Positions 60,771 through 64,000 of a DNA stretch of 64,000 nt are shown here, piece after piece. A program made the translations under genes and the position numbers. The notes beneath the pieces are model-generated. The model did not search any database, had not been told where the DNA came from, and worked only from the letters and a program-made list of their open reading frames with translations. Source of the DNA: Drechslerella dactyloides (taxonomy: Eukaryota; Ascomycota; Orbiliomycetes; Orbiliales; Orbiliaceae); assembly GCA_020064725.1 (NCBI GenBank), contig JAGTWJ010000007.1:496001-560000 (forward strand), read 5' to 3'. The stretch's first letter is position 1. Each line of letters opens with the position of its first letter.

Positions 60771-62603
60771 ACGTTGACCCGCTTCCTCCTTCCTGCCTCC
60801 TTCCCTCCCGTCCGTTCGTCCTCCTCTTCCTCCTCCAACACATCTTCTTCCTCTTCCTCTTCGTCGTCGCTCTTCCTCTCGCCATCTCCATCTTCATCCA
60901 CCATCGCCGTCGTCGTCGTCCCTGCCGTCCGTCAACCAGTCCGCTCTACTATTCTTCCCCTTCGACCAGTACATACTTTCTTGATCTTGTTCAGCATTCT
61001 GTTATAATCCAGCCAGCAAAACTCCGACGGACGCCTCGCTCACATTCTCTTAGCCTCCTGGATCGACGTCGTCGCCTGCCAGCGCCCCCAGAGAAACCGC
61101 AACACCAGCAACACATATCGGCTCTCGACAACATTCCTTCGCCTGGCCCTCCTCCTCCCCCCCTCTCCTCCTCTTCTCTCTCTTCCTCTTCCTCTTCCTC
61201 TTCCTCTTCCTCTTCATAATCTCCTCCTCATCCTCCGCTCCTCCTCTCATCATCTCCTCCATTCTTGGTGCCAAATAACCTCAGCAAATTGCATACAGCT
61301 TGCTCGCAAACGCTGCTGCTGTCCCACCCCAGACGCCGGTGTCCGCCCGTCAGCTCTCCGCTCCGGCGGCCCTCTCCCGTCACATTCTTTCCAGCCTGCC
61401 TGCCAATATCGGCCGACCAATACCAAAGACTCACTCGCAAAAAGAAACCAACAGTCTGTCTCTTCAGCCCGTCTGTGCATACCGCCAACTGCTAGCCGAG
61501 CGCCCCCGCTCGCGGCTTAAACAACGATCTCCAACCGCCGTCCTTCCGCTTCAAAAGTTACCCATCAAAGACCCAGGAGCTCTTGAATAGAACTGTCCGA
61601 CAAGAAACGTGGTTAGCGTGGTCCGAAGGCTCGGAGTTGAAGAGGCTGTATCGATTCTTGGATGATAAGGGCAGCAAAGACGCTCTCGTGACTCCCAGCA
61701 GTCAGTCATCTCAAAGCCACCTGAATCGATATATGTACGAGCTATAGCCATCCCCTATACCCTGGCAGTGCCATAGCTTTGCAAGCCTCTTCTTCCTCCT
61801 TACCACCATCCTTCCTACCACACCCCGCCCTCTCGGCCTCTCAGCTCGCCGATACCGGATCCTGATCCAATCACGACTACCTCACCAATCAAGATCCATC
61901 TCTAACGACCGTTTCTTTTTTCATTTATCTTCATACTATTCTTCCTATCTTCAATCATCATCTATCTATCTTCAGGAGTTTCTTCGGTCTTTTTTTCGTC
62001 TCTCTTCTTTCGACTTTTTCCAGCAAGGGCGTCTTCGTTGTAGTTCGGATAACCATACCGACCTTCAAAAAATACCCAAAACAATTAGCTTCATGTCTCA
62101 ATAATCAGCACTCGCAATCTCTTCCCAACCCGGTGGTCTTATCCGTCGACCCGATATCCATCATATGCACACGATTTCAGCAGTTAGGAGTTTCTCGGTT
62201 TTTGCTTTAGCGTCTTTCGGTCACCATACCGCCCTCACGATTCCTCTCTTCTCCTCCCAGGCAGGAGCTGGTTCCTCACGACTTTGACTTGGGCAGTCGC
62301 GCCAATCTCTCCCCGCCCAAGCTTTAACATTCTATCCCTTCCTTTATATATCCGCAAAAGCAACAGTGTATTGCTCAGCTTTTTTATACTCATCTCCCCG
62401 CACAATCGCTTTGGATTGGATCCAGCTTGAACAGCCTCGCTAGGTCACTCATTGGGAAAAGAAAACCGAACGAAAAATCATAAAGCCGAAGCCTCTTTGT
62501 GTGTCTCCTGATCTGAAGCGTTTGATCACGATCGATCAGAGCAACCATCTTGACTTTGCGCATTATCCTGTTCGAATAACTCTACTCACGTCAACCGATA
62601 TCT
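60771..62603 (+). promoter_or_regulatory. pyrimidine-rich promoter and long 5' leader of the kinase gene
   Basis: From about 60770 the plus strand becomes strongly C/T-rich (CTTCCT hexamers near 61180-61216, CCTCC and TCTTC runs throughout), the usual look of fungal promoters and long 5' leaders. Upstream start codons lie close to the gene: a Met-Ser-Gln-stop mini-ORF at 62093-62104 and a 40-codon ORF at 62165-62287. The transcription start is unknown; introns inside the leader are possible. Confidence 0.45.
62165..62287 (+). other. candidate upstream ORF in kinase leader (40 codons)
   Basis: ATG at 62165 opens MHTISAVRSFSVFALASFGH and ends at the TGA at 62285-62287, 316 bases before the kinase ATG. 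It counts only if the mature leader includes this stretch unspliced. Confidence 0.3.
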
Positions 62604-64000
62604 ATGGACGCCATGGACTCTATCCGAGAGCAACTCAAAGTGGGAACCTTCCTTGACAAGTACGTATCTCCTGCATGCACCTTGCGCTCTAGCCAACCCA
62701 CAGTCCCTCAATCGCTAACTCGTTTCCTTCTTTTCAACAGCCGCTATGAAGTGATTTCCCCTCTCAACCATGGCTCCTTTGGTATGGTCTCGCTTGCGCG
62801 TGATGTTGTTGAGAACGATTTGGTAGCTGTCAAATGCCTCGTCAAACAGGCCACTGAGAATGGCGTCGAGTACGACGACGACATCCAGGAGCTCCACTAC
62901 CACTCGTTGCTCGGCACACATCCGCACATCGTTAATGTCCGCAACTCCTTTGAAACAAGCTCGCACCTCTTCATTGTTCTCGAGTACTGCTCGATGGGCG
63001 ACTTGTACGAGGCCATCCGTCTTGACAAAGGCCCCTTGGAGACCGAGCACGTTCGCGACTTCATGTTGCAACTCATCTCGGCCGTTGAATACATGCACTC
63101 CAAGGGCGTTTATCACCGAGACATCAAGCCAGAAAACATCTTCCTTACCCAGGAGGGTGACATCAAGCTCGGTGACTTTGGTTTGGCCACCACGGACAAG
63201 CTCTCCGACGACGTTTGTGTCGGAAGCGACAGGTATATGGCACCGGAACAGTACGATCCTTCCAACGGTCCCTATGAGCCTGCAAAGGCTGACATCTGGG
63301 CCATCGGTATCTGCTTGCTGAACGTTCTCTTCGCTCGCAACCCATTTACCATCCCAACCACCGAGGATCCGCTGTTCCGTGACTTTACCTATGACCGCGA
63401 GACCCTGTTTGACATCTTCCCGACAATGTCTGAGCAGACTTACGATGTTCTCAGCTACTGCCTGACCCTCGACCCATCCAAGCGCTCCCTGGAGAAGCTT
63501 CGCCGCGCGATTATGAATGTTACTGCTTGGTCCACTGACGACGAGCTCTATGATGACTACTGCATCGAAGATCGCGATGCCCAGGTCACTGCCAGCACCC
63601 GTGAGCCTCTTCGCACTCCATCTCTCACGGCTCCTCAGCCAATGATTGGTGGTGGCTTCCCGTGGGCTCAAGTTCTCAACGCTACCCAGCAACGACAACT
63701 GTCCACGATCTACGACGAGCCTTATGTTGCTGTTCCATCGCGTCGGGCCGAGAAGCCCGTCAAGCTCCCAGAGTCTTACGATTCCGGGCTCGGCATGTCC
63801 ATCCCGTCGCTGAACCAGAAGTCCAGCCCCTTCAAAGCTGTCTCCTACTTTTCTAACTCCCGCATCGAGATCATCCCGCCCAAGCCCTTCAAGCTCTCGG
63901 AGTCAAACAAGACCGATACGAAGGCGCAGGGTACCCTCTCCCCCGTCACTCCTACCTTTGTTTCCAACGCGAGCGTGCCAAACATTCCCATTGCTGCTCA
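62604..64000 (+). CDS. KSP1: Ksp1/Ran1-like serine/threonine protein kinase (C-terminus beyond window)
   Basis: Model: exon 1 62604-62659, an 81-base intron (GTACGT, TCGCTAACTCG, TCAACAG), exon 2 from 62741, open to the window edge (438 complete residues seen). Seen: MDAMDSIREQLKVGTFLDNR leads into the kinase domain. The glycine loop is SPLNHGSFGMV (residues 25-35, with Asn at the first glycine position), VAVKCL with Lys50, VYHRDIKPENIFL (Asp146), DFGLAT (164-169), SDRYMAPEQY, then ADIWAIGICLLNVLFARNPF. Known: this arrangement is that of the fungal Ran1/Pat1-Ksp1-Sks1 group, linked to meiosis control, nutrient signalling and autophagy downstream of TOR/PKA. After about residue 310 the sequence becomes Ser/Pro-rich and disordered, typical of the large tail of Ksp1 orthologues. 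Which Ran1-group member this is remains inference. Confidence 0.88.
   Translation, partial: MDAMDSIREQLKVGTFLDKYVSPACTLRSSQPTVPQSLTRFLLFNSRYEVISPLNHGSFGMVSLARDVVENDLVAVKCLVKQATENGVEYDDDIQELHYHSLLGTHPHIVNVRNSFETSSHLFIVLEYCSMGDLYEAIRLDKGPLETEHVRDFMLQLISAVEYMHSKGVYHRDIKPENIFLTQEGDIKLGDFGLATTDKLSDDVCVGSDRYMAPEQYDPSNGPYEPAKADIWAIGICLLNVLFARNPFTIPTTEDPLFRDFTYDRETLFDIFPTMSEQTYDVLSYCLTLDPSKRSLEKLRRAIMNVTAWSTDDELYDDYCIEDRDAQVTASTREPLRTPSLTAPQPMIGGGFPWAQVLNATQQRQLSTIYDEPYVAVPSRRAEKPVKLPESYDSGLGMSIPSLNQKSSPFKAVSYFSNSRIEIIPPKPFKLSESNKTDTKAQGTLSPVTPTFVSNASVPNIPIAA

Noticed and set aside
60422..61274. Acidic Glu/Lys-rich minus-strand frames
   Set aside because: Produced by the C/T-rich promoter tracts read from the other strand; simple-sequence translation.

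Overview
This window is nuclear DNA of a filamentous ascomycete (Pezizomycotina-type fungus). It has intron-split eukaryotic genes with GTANGT-like 5' splice sites, CTAAC/CTGAC branch sites and NAG 3' ends. The gene set is fungal: Smp3, Ksp1/Ran1-type kinase, SKP1, fungal MUG113-like and TM198-like proteins. There are no operons, ribosome binding sites, tRNA or rRNA genes, CRISPR arrays or intact transposons that I can see. I rebuilt the gene models by hand from splice signals, reading phase and family conservation. No transcript evidence was available, and family names come from remembered motifs, not searches.

Layout, left to right. 1-281 (-): 5' end of an RNA polymerase I A49-like gene, cut by the window edge. 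1085-2575 (-): CAF1/POP2 deadenylase of CCR4-NOT. 3163-3492 (+): complex I NDUFB3/B12 subunit, divergent from CAF1. 5175-8954 (-): a 1176-residue TM7S3/TM198-like membrane protein. 8955-14733: gene-poor. 14734-16828 (-): Smp3-type GPI mannosyltransferase. 18275-18421 (+): ribosomal protein eL41, 25 residues. 20112-20795 (-): tentative three-exon orphan. 21460-22143 (-): 227-residue orphan. 23108-23695 (-): CYSTM-type Cys-rich tail protein. 26605-28758 (-): T5orf172/MUG113 (GIY-YIG-like) protein. 32217-33032 (-): RS-repeat coiled-coil orphan. 34995-35859 (-): SKP1. 38678-41218 (-): 846-residue orphan with an AT-hook-like motif. 45487-46630 (+): eIF6. 48953-54350 (-): enolase-phosphatase E1 (UTR4). 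54351-62603: 8-kb gene desert ending in a pyrimidine-rich leader. 62604-64000 (+): Ksp1/Ran1-like kinase, running off the right edge.

The genes are unrelated housekeeping and regulatory genes, each with its own promoter. Several concern gene expression: Pol I A49, CCR4-NOT, eL41 and eIF6. Only about 17 kb of the 64 kb (about 27%) is coding, low for this group.

The most striking feature is the UTR4 gene. Its 726 coding bases are spread over 5.4 kb by four introns of about 670, 1241, 499 and 2262 bases. Nearly every other intron here is 57-153 bases. The window also holds a small dispersed repeat family (TCTCGCAAGCCAGAC core; three copies, two within hairpins) and several non-coding palindromes.
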